From Aphanomyces cochlioides (Eukaryota; Oomycota; Saprolegniomycetes; Saprolegniales; Verrucalvaceae): a DNA stretch of 64,000 nt. A model generated the notes under the pieces. The model saw nothing but the letters and a program-made list of their open reading frames with translations. It searched no databases and had not been told where the DNA came from. Position numbers and translations under genes: made by a program. Below are positions 45,641 to 56,100 of the stretch, one piece after another (the stretch's first letter is position 1; each line of letters opens with the position of its first letter). The stretch covers positions 1,736,001-1,800,000 of the forward strand of contig JAHQRK010000001.1 of the NCBI GenBank assembly GCA_019828595.1, in the 5' to 3' direction.

Positions 45641-46787
45641 ATGAAGACATCGATCATCGTCGCAGCCATTGCTCTCAGTGCTGCGAGTGCAGCAACATTT
45701 GACATGCGAAGTTCCCGTGCTCCCAGCAAGCGCCAGTACTCCGTGCGCAGTAAAACATGGCAGGGCATCAAGGATGGGAGTGGTTTCGATGGGTGGATCA
45801 AACGAAACCTGAGGTGCAGTCGCCGGGTTTTTATGAAGATTGTATCTCTGGTGAACATGAAGTGGTCAAATTTCCATGCCCCACTTCATCATAACACTGT
45901 CTGTGGCATTGATGATCGCGTTGCCATAACGCTCCATTACTTGACTCACTCTGATGGGCTTGATCAGACAGCTCATGTCTTTGGCACAAGCAAAACGAGA
46001 GCACATGTATACATTTATCAAGTTATATATATATATTCTCAACAAGTTCTACCTACGTGAGCTCGTTGCATTGCCACGTACAAGTGAAGAACGGGAAGAT
46101 GCGCGAGACGCATTTGAATTACGAGGTGGCTTGCCAAATGTGTATGGTGCCATCGATGGTTGTCTGATTGAGATCAAACGTTTTGCTGACTTTGAGGGGT
46201 GGTATTGCAGAAAGGGCTTTCCAGCATTTAATTTACAAGCCGTTGTGGATGGACATCTCCGATTTCGGTCGTTTTCATTGCGTTCGGGTTCCCAAAATGA
46301 TAAATCGCTCTTCAAGCAGTCGTCGTTTGGAAAAACACGCCATTCCCGATTGCCTCTTGGTGGGTGTTATCTTGCTGACGCTGGATACAAACTATTCGCC
46401 CACATCATTACTCCCTTTCGTATACGTGAGAACATGCCAGACGACGAGGCTCATTTTAATTTTATTCATAGTCGCACTCGAATTGTAGTCGAAAGAGCTT
46501 TTGGTCTGTGGAAGAATACGTTTCGCATTTTTAAGACCCCCTTGCTTCAATACACACCCACTAAGTTGGCAAAAATCAATACCGCAACCATGGTCTTACA
46601 CAATTGGTTCATCGACTTTGAAGACACTCTTGACGTTTATGACAATGTTCCAAGACTTCGTCGATGGATGCATGTCGGTGGCGATGAAGTCTTTGACTCT
46701 GAGCTAAACTTAGTTGAAGGTGAAGATGCAATTCAGGCACGTAACCAACTCAAACAATATGCAGCTAGCTTCATCAAAAGAATATAA
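45641..46787 (+). CDS. Harbinger DDE transposase (element 1), frame broken at a TA repeat
   Basis: It catalyses cut-and-paste transposition using a DDE triad. The N-terminal region (SKTWQGIKDGSGFDGWIKRN to GTSKTRAHV) is a HARBI1-type helical DNA-contacting domain. The catalytic part reads GAIDGCLIEI (first Asp), YLADAGYKL (second Asp) and VERAFGLWKN (Glu), then ATMVLHNW typical of DDE_4. The two halves are in different frames, joined at an ATATATATATAT run near 46,030, so the copy is likely inactive unless the run varies in length. The ATG at 45641 gives MKTSIIVAAIALSAASA, which looks like a secretion signal rather than a transposase start; an upstream ATG at 45566 is an alternative. The real start is uncertain. 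Confidence 0.8.
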
Positions 46788-46891
46788 CATGTATTTTGTT
46801 CAAGTGTCTCTAGAATTTCTCTTGTAAGAGCTTCAACCGTATGAACAGCACTGCTTTGATCAATATGTTGCTTCAAAAGTGATAACATTTC

Positions 46892-47758
46892 CTAGAGTTG
46901 CTTGTTGGTTTCACTTATAGCATTTTCCAAGTTATCAGTTGATGGTCGTGATGATTTCAAATTGGCTGCCTCGACAATTCCCTTTGATAAGCTTTCACCG
47001 AGTGCTACAAGTCCAGAGCTAATATCATTCCGTTTGTTTGTGTTTGGCTTTCGCATCTTTTGTTGACGCTCTATTTCGTCTTGTATGATTCGCTTATGAC
47101 TGTTTTTGCCATTGCTTGGGACTGCTTGCTCTTCGGAATCACCATCAGCATCATCTTGACTGCTACTCCCAGCACTCTCCAATAGCCCGTCGTCAGCATA
47201 CGCAATGTGACCCATTCCATGCTTGTCGCCAAAATACTGAACCAATGTATCCCAGTATTCTGGCAAAGGGACAGTGTTGTCAGTATCATTCCCAGTTTCG
47301 CGAAGGAAAGCAACATGACGAGAGTACTCTCTACGCAAGTTCGTAATCTTGTTTTTGAGAGACACTACAGTTACCTATACAGCATTAGAGATGAACACAC
47401 TCGACATTACATTTTGGCTTGTTGCGATGTTGAACTTAATTCTGAGCTTCTCCCACAAGACAGCTCTTTGTGCATTGCTTGTGTTTTGTAGAAACTTCGA
47501 GCCGAAAGTCTCATAACGTAGTTCCAGCAGGATTTCAACCATTCGTGGGGTGTATTGAACATTTTGGTGGAGCTGAGTGTTAGCGTTGTTCGCACATATG
47601 AGGTTGAAGCCTGTGCTGACGACAACTTGTTCGTCAGAGTCGCGATTCTGTGGTTGCTGAACGTTCATACTCTTGATTGCAGCAAGCTGTGCGTGCATTG
47701 AAGCAACTTGCATATCGAGCTCCCTTTTAGATGGAGCCTTGCCTTTTCCTCGCACCAT
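46892..47758 (-). CDS. Harbinger Myb/SANT-like accessory protein (element 1)
   Basis: Two exons (intron 47375-47410, 36 nt) encode 276 residues from the ATG at 47758. The middle section has the tri-helical Myb/SANT pattern (VEILLELRYETFGSKFLQN, then WEKLRIKFNIAT and LKNKITNLRREYSRHVAFL). An acidic linker and a basic HKRIIQDEIERQQKMRKPN follow. In Harbinger elements this second protein binds DNA ends and brings the transposase into the nucleus. It faces the transposase gene, with about 100 bp between the two stops. The reading frame is intact, so it could still act in trans. Confidence 0.8.
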
Positions 47759-47935
47759 CCCTTCAAAACTGTACGACAAGTTGTGTGAAGACCTTCTGGC
47801 CTTCCACTGAAGCATCCAATCACATTCAAGTTGCTTGCATTAGGCAATCGAGAAAAAATGAGACAGTTAGGAGTGCTTTCGTCACTTGGAACTCATAAGG
47901 GAAAAAAATACTTCTCTACTTGAAACTGGCCCTAA

Positions 47936-48436
47936 ATGGTGGGAAGATAAACTCATTTCATAAGCTCCAGGCTTTGTATATTAGACATTTGATGCATTAA
48001 ATCTCTTAATATCATTGTTTTGATACCTCATACCCAATCTGACTTCCATAGTGACCCTCCTCGGCTTACATTTATGGGTTGAAATATTTTTCTTTTAGTT
48101 GAAGTTTTGGCTGCTATAATGCTTTCTGGGCAACAAAACCAGGACGATGCCATTCAAAACAGTATAGCTGACAACTCGACAAAGATATGTAGACGGCGGC
48201 TTCAAAACGAAGCTCTAGCGAGTCTTTCCCTTTTTCACTCATGTATCCCACTCTATTTCAGTGTCGATAAAATTTTCGTTGGAAGAAATCAACGAATTTA
48301 AATATTGTCCAATGAAAGAGGAGATCACGAGCTTGAATTTAAGCTAATCAGGATCGAGTAATTCAGAAAACTGCAAAATGTACACAAATGAAAAAAAATT
48401 GTGGACAAAAGATATGGGACGGAGTAGTATAGTTTA
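47936..48436. other. Spacer between the two Harbinger elements
   Basis: 500 bp of AT-rich sequence without a gene or repeat I can identify. Confidence 0.45.
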
Positions 48437-48640
48437 GGGTGGGACTGGATGCCCGAAAAAATGCCAATAAATCGAGAATTTTGCCAATTTTTAGAAAATG
48501 GCATTTTTAAGAACTTTGAATGTCTGGATACACAAATTGCCAAAAAATAAAAAAGTGGTCATGAGGTCTTTCTTTTCTTGAAATTGCCATTTTTTGTCCT
48601 GAGCTCAATCCCGTCAAGAATAGAGACAAGGAAGAAGAGC

Positions 48641-49516
48641 ATGACGATATGGAACGACCAGTTCAACTCCATTTGGATCGACGAGCTAATATACCAAGCC
48701 AACGTATTGGGTCAACGGTCTGACACCGGATTCAAGAAGTCTGGATTCATCGCTGCACTCGCCAAGTTGAATCAATCACCAGGACTCAAGAAACCCTTTT
48801 CGATGCCACAACTGCGTTCCAGAAACGAAGTAAAGATAGGGGAATTCTCAATTGTTCACAAGATGGCCACTTCTTCAGGCATGGGATGGGAAGACACTAC
48901 ATGCCGAGTCATTTGTACTGATACGACATGGGAGGCATTCTTTGCGCAGAACTCGAATCCCAAGGTCAAGAAATGGCAAAATAAGACATTCCCATTGTAT
49001 CACAAGTGTTGCGAGCTGTACGCAAAGACTCTTGCTACGGGCAATATGACCATTTCATCAGCGCAGCCATACCAAAGCCAAAATTTCGAATCTAACTCCT
49101 TCTCCGATGATGATGGCTATGGCGGAAGCTACAACACTGACTCCAGAACCAAGGCTCCTGACAATGAACCAGAAGACAGACAGCAGCCAAGTACAATGCA
49201 TAAACGACCACTTCCAGCGTCTTCTGAGGATGATACACTGAAGCCAAACATATCATTGGCGTCAAGAATAGTTGCCGTATTCGAAAAATACGACAAAACC
49301 GCTGAGGAAGAAATGAAGTTGCTATCAAAACTCGTGAATGCACCCACGTCTGCTCCATCCGAACTATCTCATTCTGAGCGTGCGCTGCTACTCCTGCAGT
49401 CAGAATTCACTTCACGCCTTTCAACGGATGATCTTGCAATTGCATTCGAAGTGATGGAGAACCCAGTAAAAGCGACAATGTTTTTACGCATGGAAGGTGA
49501 AGTGAGAATTGTCTAG
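48641..49516 (+). CDS. Harbinger Myb/SANT-like accessory protein (element 2)
   Basis: This single-exon frame of 291 codons starts MTIWNDQFNSIWIDELIYQA. Conserved Trp positions (W...W..ELI, MGWED, TWEAFF, KVKKWQNKTFP) and the closing YHKCCELYAKTLATG define the Myb/SANT-like DNA-binding domain found beside PIF/Harbinger transposases and in plant and fungal relatives. A Ser/Asp/Pro-rich linker follows, then a C-terminal helical tail (ERALLLLQSEFTSRLSTDD, then EVMENPVKATMFLRM). It probably binds element ends and partners with the transposase encoded on the other strand. The frame is intact and the two stops are only about 45 bp apart. Confidence 0.8.
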   Translation: MTIWNDQFNSIWIDELIYQANVLGQRSDTGFKKSGFIAALAKLNQSPGLKKPFSMPQLRSRNEVKIGEFSIVHKMATSSGMGWEDTTCRVICTDTTWEAFFAQNSNPKVKKWQNKTFPLYHKCCELYAKTLATGNMTISSAQPYQSQNFESNSFSDDDGYGGSYNTDSRTKAPDNEPEDRQQPSTMHKRPLPASSEDDTLKPNISLASRIVAVFEKYDKTAEEEMKLLSKLVNAPTSAPSELSHSERALLLLQSEFTSRLSTDDLAIAFEVMENPVKATMFLRMEGEVRIV

Positions 49517-49560
49517 TTGATGCGTCAAATTCGTGCGCTTGAGCGTGCATAATGCATTAA

Positions 49561-50738
49561 TTAAATATACCTTTGAGACGACAAAACACCACAGTATTGT
49601 TCCCAGAGTTCTGATGCGATTCCATTTCGCCACTGTTTGGCTTCATCGCTATCTTGCTGAAGTGGCACCTCGAAGGATGAGTCTTCGCGCGGCATGGTTG
49701 AAATCTCTTGATCTGCAGCTTGAGCGAAAACATCGTCAATGCAGCCACTCAAACGGATAAAGTTGTGGACTACGCACAAGGAAACGACAATTTTCGTTTG
49801 GAAGTTGTAGTCGTATTGAATAGGATAGCATAGAACAGGGAACCTTTTCTTCAAAATGCCAACAATACGTTCCGCAACGTTCCGTAGGCTAGCATGTCGA
49901 AGGTTGAAGAGCTCTTCTTTATTTTGTGGCTTCAATCGTCCTTGACCAAATTCTTTGAGATGGTAGCGCGTATTACGATAAGGTGTCAAACACTTGGTTG
50001 TCAACGCATAACCTGCATTCATAAGGTCATACAACTTCGGCGAGATCCGAACTCCTTTGGACAAAGCGTCTTGATACACACGCGCATCGCTTGCGCTCCC
50101 CTCCCACCCAGAGAAGACGTACGTGAATAGCAGGTCAAAATCACAAGCTGCTAGAACGTTCATAGTGATTCCTTTGCGACCTCTGAATGGGGCTTGTTCG
50201 CTTTTCGGAACCCAGATGGGCAAATGAGTGCCGTCGACAGCCATGCGAGCATTGGAAAACGGGGCGAATTTTTTGCTTCGGGAACAGGAGAATTGTCGGC
50301 AGGAATACGAATGTACTTGGCCGAGAGTGCTGCAATCGCATCCAACACCCGACGCAAATGCCGTGTCAATGTCTCGCCGGAATGTTGGAACCGGCTTTGA
50401 AGTTGAGCGCTCGAACTGTGATGCCGAGCAAAATACAGAAACATGGCAACTTGCTCTTCGACTTTGACATGCCGAGTTGATTTCAGACCACCAGTTTGCG
50501 TCAATTCCATGACAAATAGGGAGAAAATGTCTTTGGGCATTCGAAACTCTTCAATAAACGCGTCGTCGTTCCCATTGAGCTTCTCCTTAATCCACATGGA
50601 TCCAGTTAACGCAGAATCTCGCTTTGGAGTCTTCAGAACGAACGCTGTGTAATGATACTCCAAATACTGATACAAAAGACGTCTTCGTCGTGCGCGTGTC
50701 CATCCCCTCACGAAGAGAGCACGCAAAAGCGATTGCAT
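49561..50738 (-). CDS. Harbinger DDE transposase (element 2), one-base frame break
   Basis: The first frame from the ATG at 50738 gives the helical domain (EEFRMPKDIFSLFVMELTQ, EEQVAMFLYFARHHSSS, RHLRRVLDAIAAL). The second frame carries the catalytic domain: RMAVDGTHLPIWVP (first Asp), SGWEGSASDARVY (second Asp) and AERIVGILKKRFPVL (Glu), with VVSLCVVHNFIR as in DDE_4. They join near a run of six A at about 50,277; one more A would restore continuity (AKKFAPFSNARMAVDG). So this copy is probably inactive by a single homopolymer slip, or the assembly lost a base. Confidence 0.8.
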
Positions 50739-50992
50739 CTTTCAGAAAGCGCGCCAAATGATCTGCCGTTGCATTTAATAAAAATACGATGAAAATGAAA
50801 AATATTCCACTTGCATCCAGACATGAGAAAAAATGGTCCTTGCAAAGGTTTCAAATTTCTTGGAACAAAAATTTCAAAATATTATTTGGGCAAAATATGG
50901 AGAGTGATCCAGACCCACCCTAAAATTTTAAGCATAGCGAGTTTAGTCTTAAAGCATAAGCGAGCGGTGGCATTGTCAATCAACATTTCAAC

Positions 50993-51268
50993 ATGGCAGA
51001 CCAAGACGTCGACATGGCCAAGGCACAGTCAACGATGGACGAGACGTGGAGCGCCATTGACAAGTCAAACGAAGGCTATCTGGATCATGACGAAGCCAAG
51101 CTGTTCATCGAGACGACACTGCACGAATTGGGCATTCCTGGCGACCTCACGGAAGAGAGCTTGACGACAATCCTCGAAGAACTCGACAACGACGGCAGCG
51201 GCCACTTCTCCAAGAGTCAAATGATCGACTTTTTTAGCAACTTTATGTGTTTCTTCACTGACTTGTAA
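50993..51268 (+). CDS. Small EF-hand calcium-binding protein, 91 residues
   Basis: It has no introns and starts MADQDVDMAKAQSTMDETWS. Two EF-hand loops are visible, DKSNEGYLDHDE and DNDGSGHFSKSQ, each with acidic residues at the first, third and last positions. The pair is the size of a single calmodulin lobe, so it probably binds two calcium ions. It starts 73 bp after the end of the Harbinger element and ends 46 bp before the cupredoxin start, so the promoter is very short or lies within the transposon end. Confidence 0.85.
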   Translation: MADQDVDMAKAQSTMDETWSAIDKSNEGYLDHDEAKLFIETTLHELGIPGDLTEESLTTILEELDNDGSGHFSKSQMIDFFSNFMCFFTDL

Positions 51269-51314
51269 GAGCCGTTACGTGTCGGTTCCTTCCAAACGCG
51301 TCGTTCTTTCGGCC

Positions 51315-51672
51315 ATGGTGCAATGCGCGCGAGTAAAGATTGAGTCGTTTGAGTTCATCCCCGGCCATATCGTCGTCCGCGCTGGGCATTCTATCACATG
51401 GACGCACACAAACCCATGGGCAACCACCCATTCCGTCAACAGGTACAGGAGCCACACATTTGCGATTCCTACATGGCCTTGACAGTGAGGATGGCTGGTT
51501 TGAGTCGCCGGAACTCATGCACGGCGAGCAATTCACGCAAGAATTCCACAAGCCAGGGACGTATCGCTACTACTGCCATCGGAATTCATTCATGAGCGCC
51601 ACGATCACAGTGTTGTCCGCTCAGCAGCCCAAAGTACGAGAAAACCTGCGAAGGAGCTTGATATCGAGATAG
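51315..51672 (+). CDS. Cupredoxin-like small protein with an altered copper site
   Basis: Two exons (intron 51443-51485) encode 104 residues: a beta-sandwich with KIESFEFIPGHIVVRAGHSITWTH, then THSVNSEDGWFESP, and HKPGTYRYYCHRNSFMSATITV. In type-1 copper proteins the ligands are His (in the HSV loop), then C-x-x-H-x-x-M. Here the Cys and Met are present (YYCHRNSFM), but the position normally holding His is Asn, and a His sits directly after Cys. So the copper site may be rebuilt or lost. No signal peptide is seen from this ATG. The frame can splice (51634-51672) into the ankyrin gene that follows, so a fusion transcript is possible. Confidence 0.75.
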
Positions 51673-51738
51673 AAATTGCCGATGAAAGCAACGATGGACG
51701 CTCCTCCACTTGGACAAACGCGCAATGAGCCTCATCGC

Positions 51739-52526
51739 ATGACGACTTTCGATGCCTTTGTCCATGCCGCATCGCTCAACCAAACTTCAGTCGTCCAGCG
51801 ATGGTACTGCCAATGCTGGTAGATGTCTTCAACTTTGTAGGATTGACAAAGGTCACGACGTTGACCACGAAGACAGCGATCATCATCGGGCGCTGTGCGT
51901 AGCAGCGCAGAACCAGTGCCTCGAGACGATGGCGCTCTTGGTGCAGTATGGAGCGGACGTGAACCAAACCGAAGTTGGGGTACGAGGAGCCTTCAATCTC
52001 GTCATCTCATGAGCCATCAGGGACGCACACCACTGCATTGTGCATGCGCTTGGGGAAAGCTTGAAGCCGCCAACTTCCTGATAGAGCATGGAGCCGACGT
52101 CGACGCCAAGGACGCGAATGTAATCTGTTGGAAAGATTTGTCGCCCCTCACGGCTGCATGGTGTAGGGTCAAGTGCCACTGCACTTGGCGTGTCAAAATG
52201 GAGATCCCAAACTTGTGCAGATTCTCTTTGCGGCCAGAGCTGACCCTTACGTTGCCGACGAGGTTGATCGCCTTCGGACACGTTCAATTGACAAGTTTGT
52301 AGCACCGGCGTATTCCTCTTGACATTGCGATTGACTGGAAGCGCTTGGAAGCAATGACTGAGCTCCAAAGTACGAACTTGTGCGCTCTTGAGGTCACGAA
52401 CTTGTAGACTACTGTGAGCATGGCTACCGCCAGTACATGGAGCAGCGGTTTGTCCTGGCGATGCAAGGCGTCAAGCGAGGACTTCCTCCTGGCATTGAGA
52501 CTGCCATCTTTGAGTTCTTAGCGTGA
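51739..52526 (+). CDS. Ankyrin-repeat protein, 194 residues
   Basis: Six exons; introns 51804-51840, 51980-52020, 52120-52166, 52263-52302 and 52370-52407, with exons summing to a multiple of three. Ankyrin repeats are clear: HRALCVAAQNQCLETMALLVQYGADVN in part, GRTPLHCACAWGKLEAANFL with EHGADVDAKD, and GQVPLHLACQNGDPKLVQIL with RADPYVADE. HRRIPLDIAIDWKRLEAM completes the stack. The C-terminus (FVLAMQGVKRGLPPGIETAI) ends in FEFLA. Such proteins are adaptors; the partner is unknown. An in-frame ATG at 51682 and a splice path from the cupredoxin gene exist, so the true start could be further upstream. Confidence 0.85.
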
Positions 52527-53130
52527 CAATGCCATGTCGTCCTGGGATCTTTCATTTTCTTGGCTCGACTTGATGTCTTCACATTTATATCAAAGTTGCA
52601 TGGCGGATAGGATGCGATAACGTGGCGTGCTTCCTCCACCGTCCATTTCGTTGCTTACTCCGGAGTGCCAAGCAGGAACGACACTTCGTTTGACAAGCAG
52701 ACATGATTTTCGCGCGTCTTCCAACCACACTCGGTCCAATTTCACGGTTAGCAAGGACGACAAGAGCAGTGTCACGTAGAATCCATGCTTCCTGGACCAT
52801 ACTTGCGCTCTTCCATCGTGATGTTGTCCGCTTGACAGAGTCGTTTGAAGTGATGACGGCCATTTTCGAACTGCTGTACCTATCAGGAGTCCATCTTTGC
52901 TCGCGTTCAATGCTCTGCTTGGAACAGGAGCGTCTGTTCGCCCACACTCTGTCAGAGGAGGCCGTCCCGAAATTGCATGTTCACCGTAACACGTGGAGGA
53001 CCAATCTTGATGAGACTCCCCTTTAAGGATTTCCACAGTTCCATCATCATCCACCATCACTCACTCGCCATGGACGGCAACATTGGCCAGGAGACACTCA
53101 AGGCGACACACTTGTCAATTGGCAACCAAG
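52527..53130. other. Gap between ankyrin and ABC genes, uncertain minus-strand frames
   Basis: A minus-strand frame (52,590-53,060) and a plus-strand frame (52,703-53,026) overlap, and neither shows a domain. One minus-strand segment (near 52,820-52,880) reads HHFKRLCQADNITMEERKYG and looks coding-like. I could not connect it to exons with consistent phase, so no gene is called. Confidence 0.35.
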
Positions 53131-56100
53131 ATGAGACCTCCGTCGTACGATTCGATTCCACTAAAGGAAAACGATCAACAAGTGCTTCATCCTCTTGAGA
53201 CGGCGAGCTTTTTCTCGCGGGTTTTCTACCTTTGGGCGAATCCGCTCATGAAACTTGGCAATCAAAGACAACTGGACTTTGCCGACTTGTGGCCGCTCCA
53301 GCGCGAGAATCGCTGTGACGTCGTGAGCAGTGAGTTCAGTGTCAAGTTTCGAGAGATGAATTCCATCTTGAAAGCATTTCTCGCATCGTATGGCTGGCAG
53401 ACGGCGATGATCGGCCTGATGCAGTTCTTAGCCATGGTGTGTTCGCTCTGCGGTCCGATAGTCTTGGAGCGCGTCGTCTCGAATATTGGTGTCGCTGACG
53501 TCTGGTCTCTCTTTGGACTTGTGGCTGCACTCTTCGGCACGAATGTTCTCCAAGCGATCCTCCAGAATCAATCAGATCTCCTCAACGAAGTACTGTATGT
53601 CCGACTCACTGCAGCGTTGCAGCATTTACTCTACGAGAAAGCGCTCGTGCTCAACGCCAAGTCGCGCAAAGGCACGGGGGAGCTCACAAACTTGTTCACG
53701 GCGGATATGTGGCAAGTTTTGACGCTTTCGTTCACGGCGAATCAAGTTTGGATTGTGCCGCTTCAAGTGATTGCAGTCATGTTTCTCCTCTGGCAAATCC
53801 TCGGGTTGGCGATGCTGGTGGGGGGGATTGGCATCATCGTCCTCGTTTTGACGTTGAATCGGGGCATGGCGACGACGCAGAAAGAGAATTGGAAGGTGCT
53901 CATGGAGCGCAGAGATGCACGCATGAAAGTCATCAACGAAGTCTTCAACGCGATCGCCAATGTCAAGATGAATGCATGGGAAGAACGATACCTCGACATT
54001 ATCCGCGATCTGCGTGACGCGGAGCTTGACTCGTTGCGCCGCCATGTTTGGATCTTTGGTGGAATGAGCTGCATGCACCATATCTCCCCAGTTGTCCTCA
54101 TTTCGCTGTCCTTTGCTTCGTACGTCTTTCTCCTCGGCCAAGAATTGGCACCCGCCAAAGTTTTCACATCTCTCGCTCTCTTTGGGATGGTCAATGAGCC
54201 CATGATGCGCATGCCTCACATCATTGCAACGTGGATGCTCGCCCTCGTGTCCTACCACCGCTTTGCTGACTTTCTAGCGCTTGAAGAGCGAGATCCCAAT
54301 TGTGTGACGTCCGTCGTGTCGTCTGACGACATGAGCATTGAAATCCGCGACGGATCCTTTGGATGGGATGCAAAGAAACCCTCCTTTCAAGATTTACAGC
54401 TCACAATCAAGCGCGGCGAGTTCGTTGTCGTCCATGGCAGCGTCGGCGAGGGAAAATCGACTCTTTGCAACATTCTCCTGGGCGAGCTGGACAAATATCA
54501 AGGCTCCGTCGGCGTGAATGGCCGCATCGCGTACTTCGCCCAGCAGCCTTGGATCCAAAACCTGACCATCCGCGACAATATTCTCTTTGGCCTTCCGTAC
54601 GACCATGCGAAATACACCAAAGTGATCGACGCTTGCGCTCTCGGGCAAGATTTGATGCTCTTTGCAGCAGGCGACTTGACCGAAATCGGCTCCAAGGGCG
54701 TCAACGTCTCGGGCGGTCAGAAAGCTCGCATCAGCTTAGCCCGTGCGTGCTACAGCGACGCTGACATCTTCATCTTGGACTCCCCGCTCTCTGCTGTCGA
54801 TGCCATCGTCCAGAACGAACTTTATACCAAGTGCTTGTTGGATTTACTGCGCCACAAGACAATTCTACTCGTCACGCACAATCCCGACATCATCGCGTCG
54901 CCGTACGTCGACCGCACGATTGAAATCAAGGACGGCAAATTGATTGAAAAGATCAACACCGACAAGAAAATGTTTACTCCCGTCGCTTCAAAGGACGGCG
55001 TGTATGCTCCAAGCAGCAGCGCGGCCAAAGCAAAAGGCGCTCTCGTCGTCGCAGAAGAGCGCGTCGTCGGCCGCGTGTCCAAAGACATTGTCAAGTCGTA
55101 CTTTGAAGCGTTTGGCGGATGGACATTCATCATCTCCCTCTTCTCCTTTCAAGCTCTTGGCCAAGTCACTCAAATCGCCAGTGATCTCTGGCTCAGTTAC
55201 TCCATCTCAGCGGAAAAGAGCTATTATTTAAGCGTCTACTCGCTCATCGCCTTGGCCGCAGCGCTCGTGAATGCCGGGCGGACGATCATGGTGCTGCGAG
55301 CTGGTATTGGTGCCGCCAAAGACCTCTTTGACGGCATGTGTCGTGCTTTATTCTACGCTCCCTTGCGGTTCTTCGACGTGACACCAATCGGCCGAATCTT
55401 GACTCGATTCAGCGGGGATATGAATCAAGTGGACTTCCCCTTGCCAGGAGCCCTTCGATACCTGACGTCGCTGGCGTTCTCCTTCATCTTTTCACTCGGC
55501 ACGGCTGTCGCTGTGATCCGAACGTTTGGACTTGCCCTGCTGCCGATTTTATGGATCTACTACTCGATTGCGTCGTTCTATGTCATGCCAGCGCGGGAAA
55601 TCGAGCGGCTCTCCAAGACGAGCAAGTCGCACATGATCAGCCACATTGCAGAATCGATCGATGGCGTGGCGGTCATCCGGGCATTTGGCCACCTCGGCCG
55701 ATTCAAGCAAGTCCACCACAAGAACGTCGACCATCGCAACGAGACCATGTTTTGCAACGACTTGTCGGGCCAGTGGTTCGCCCTTCGCATCCAATTAATC
55801 GGTGCATCCATGCTCTTTGTCATCACGTCGTCGCTGGTCTTCAGCAATCTCTCCCCTGGAATGATCGGGCTTGTGTTTAATTACGCTCTTCAAATCATGC
55901 TGCAGCTCCAAGGTCTTGTACAAGCTTGGTCCAGTTTAGAGACCGCCATGGTCGCTCCAGAGCGCGTCTCTGAGTACACAAATGTCGAGCAAGAAGGCAT
56001 GCGAGTCGTTCCTCGCAGCGTCTCGAGTGCTTGGCCCCAAGACGGCTCCATTACGTTTCAAGGAGTGAGCTATCGCTACAAACCAAACGATCCTCTCGTG

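Larger units (their letters stand above)
45445..47932. mobile_element. PIF/Harbinger DNA transposon, element 1 (2,488 bp)
   Basis: Terminal inverted repeats GGGCCAGTTCCAAGTA (left) and GGGCCAGTTTCAAGTA (right, read inward) are flanked by TAA at 45,442-45,444 and 47,933-47,935, the three-base duplication of this superfamily. It carries the usual two genes facing each other: a DDE transposase on plus and a Myb/SANT-like partner on minus. The TIRs and TSD are intact, so insertion was probably recent, but the transposase has a frame break. Confidence 0.9.
48437..50920. mobile_element. PIF/Harbinger DNA transposon, element 2 (2,484 bp)
   Basis: Ends GGGTGGGACTGGAT (left) and GGGTGGGTCTGGAT (right, read inward) form the TIRs. 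Flanking trinucleotides are TTA on the left and TAA on the right, so the target duplication is no longer exact. It has the same two-gene layout as element 1 but the opposite order: the Myb/SANT-like gene is on plus at the left and the transposase on minus at the right. The TIR sequence differs from element 1, so it is a separate family. Confidence 0.85.

Noticed and set aside
52590..53060. 156-codon minus-strand gene between the ankyrin and ABC genes
   Set aside because: No domain, an overlapping plus-strand frame, and no set of splice sites with matching phase.
53626..54258. 210-codon minus-strand frame inside the ABC transporter gene
   Set aside because: It lies within the strongly supported ABCC coding region and has no independent features.
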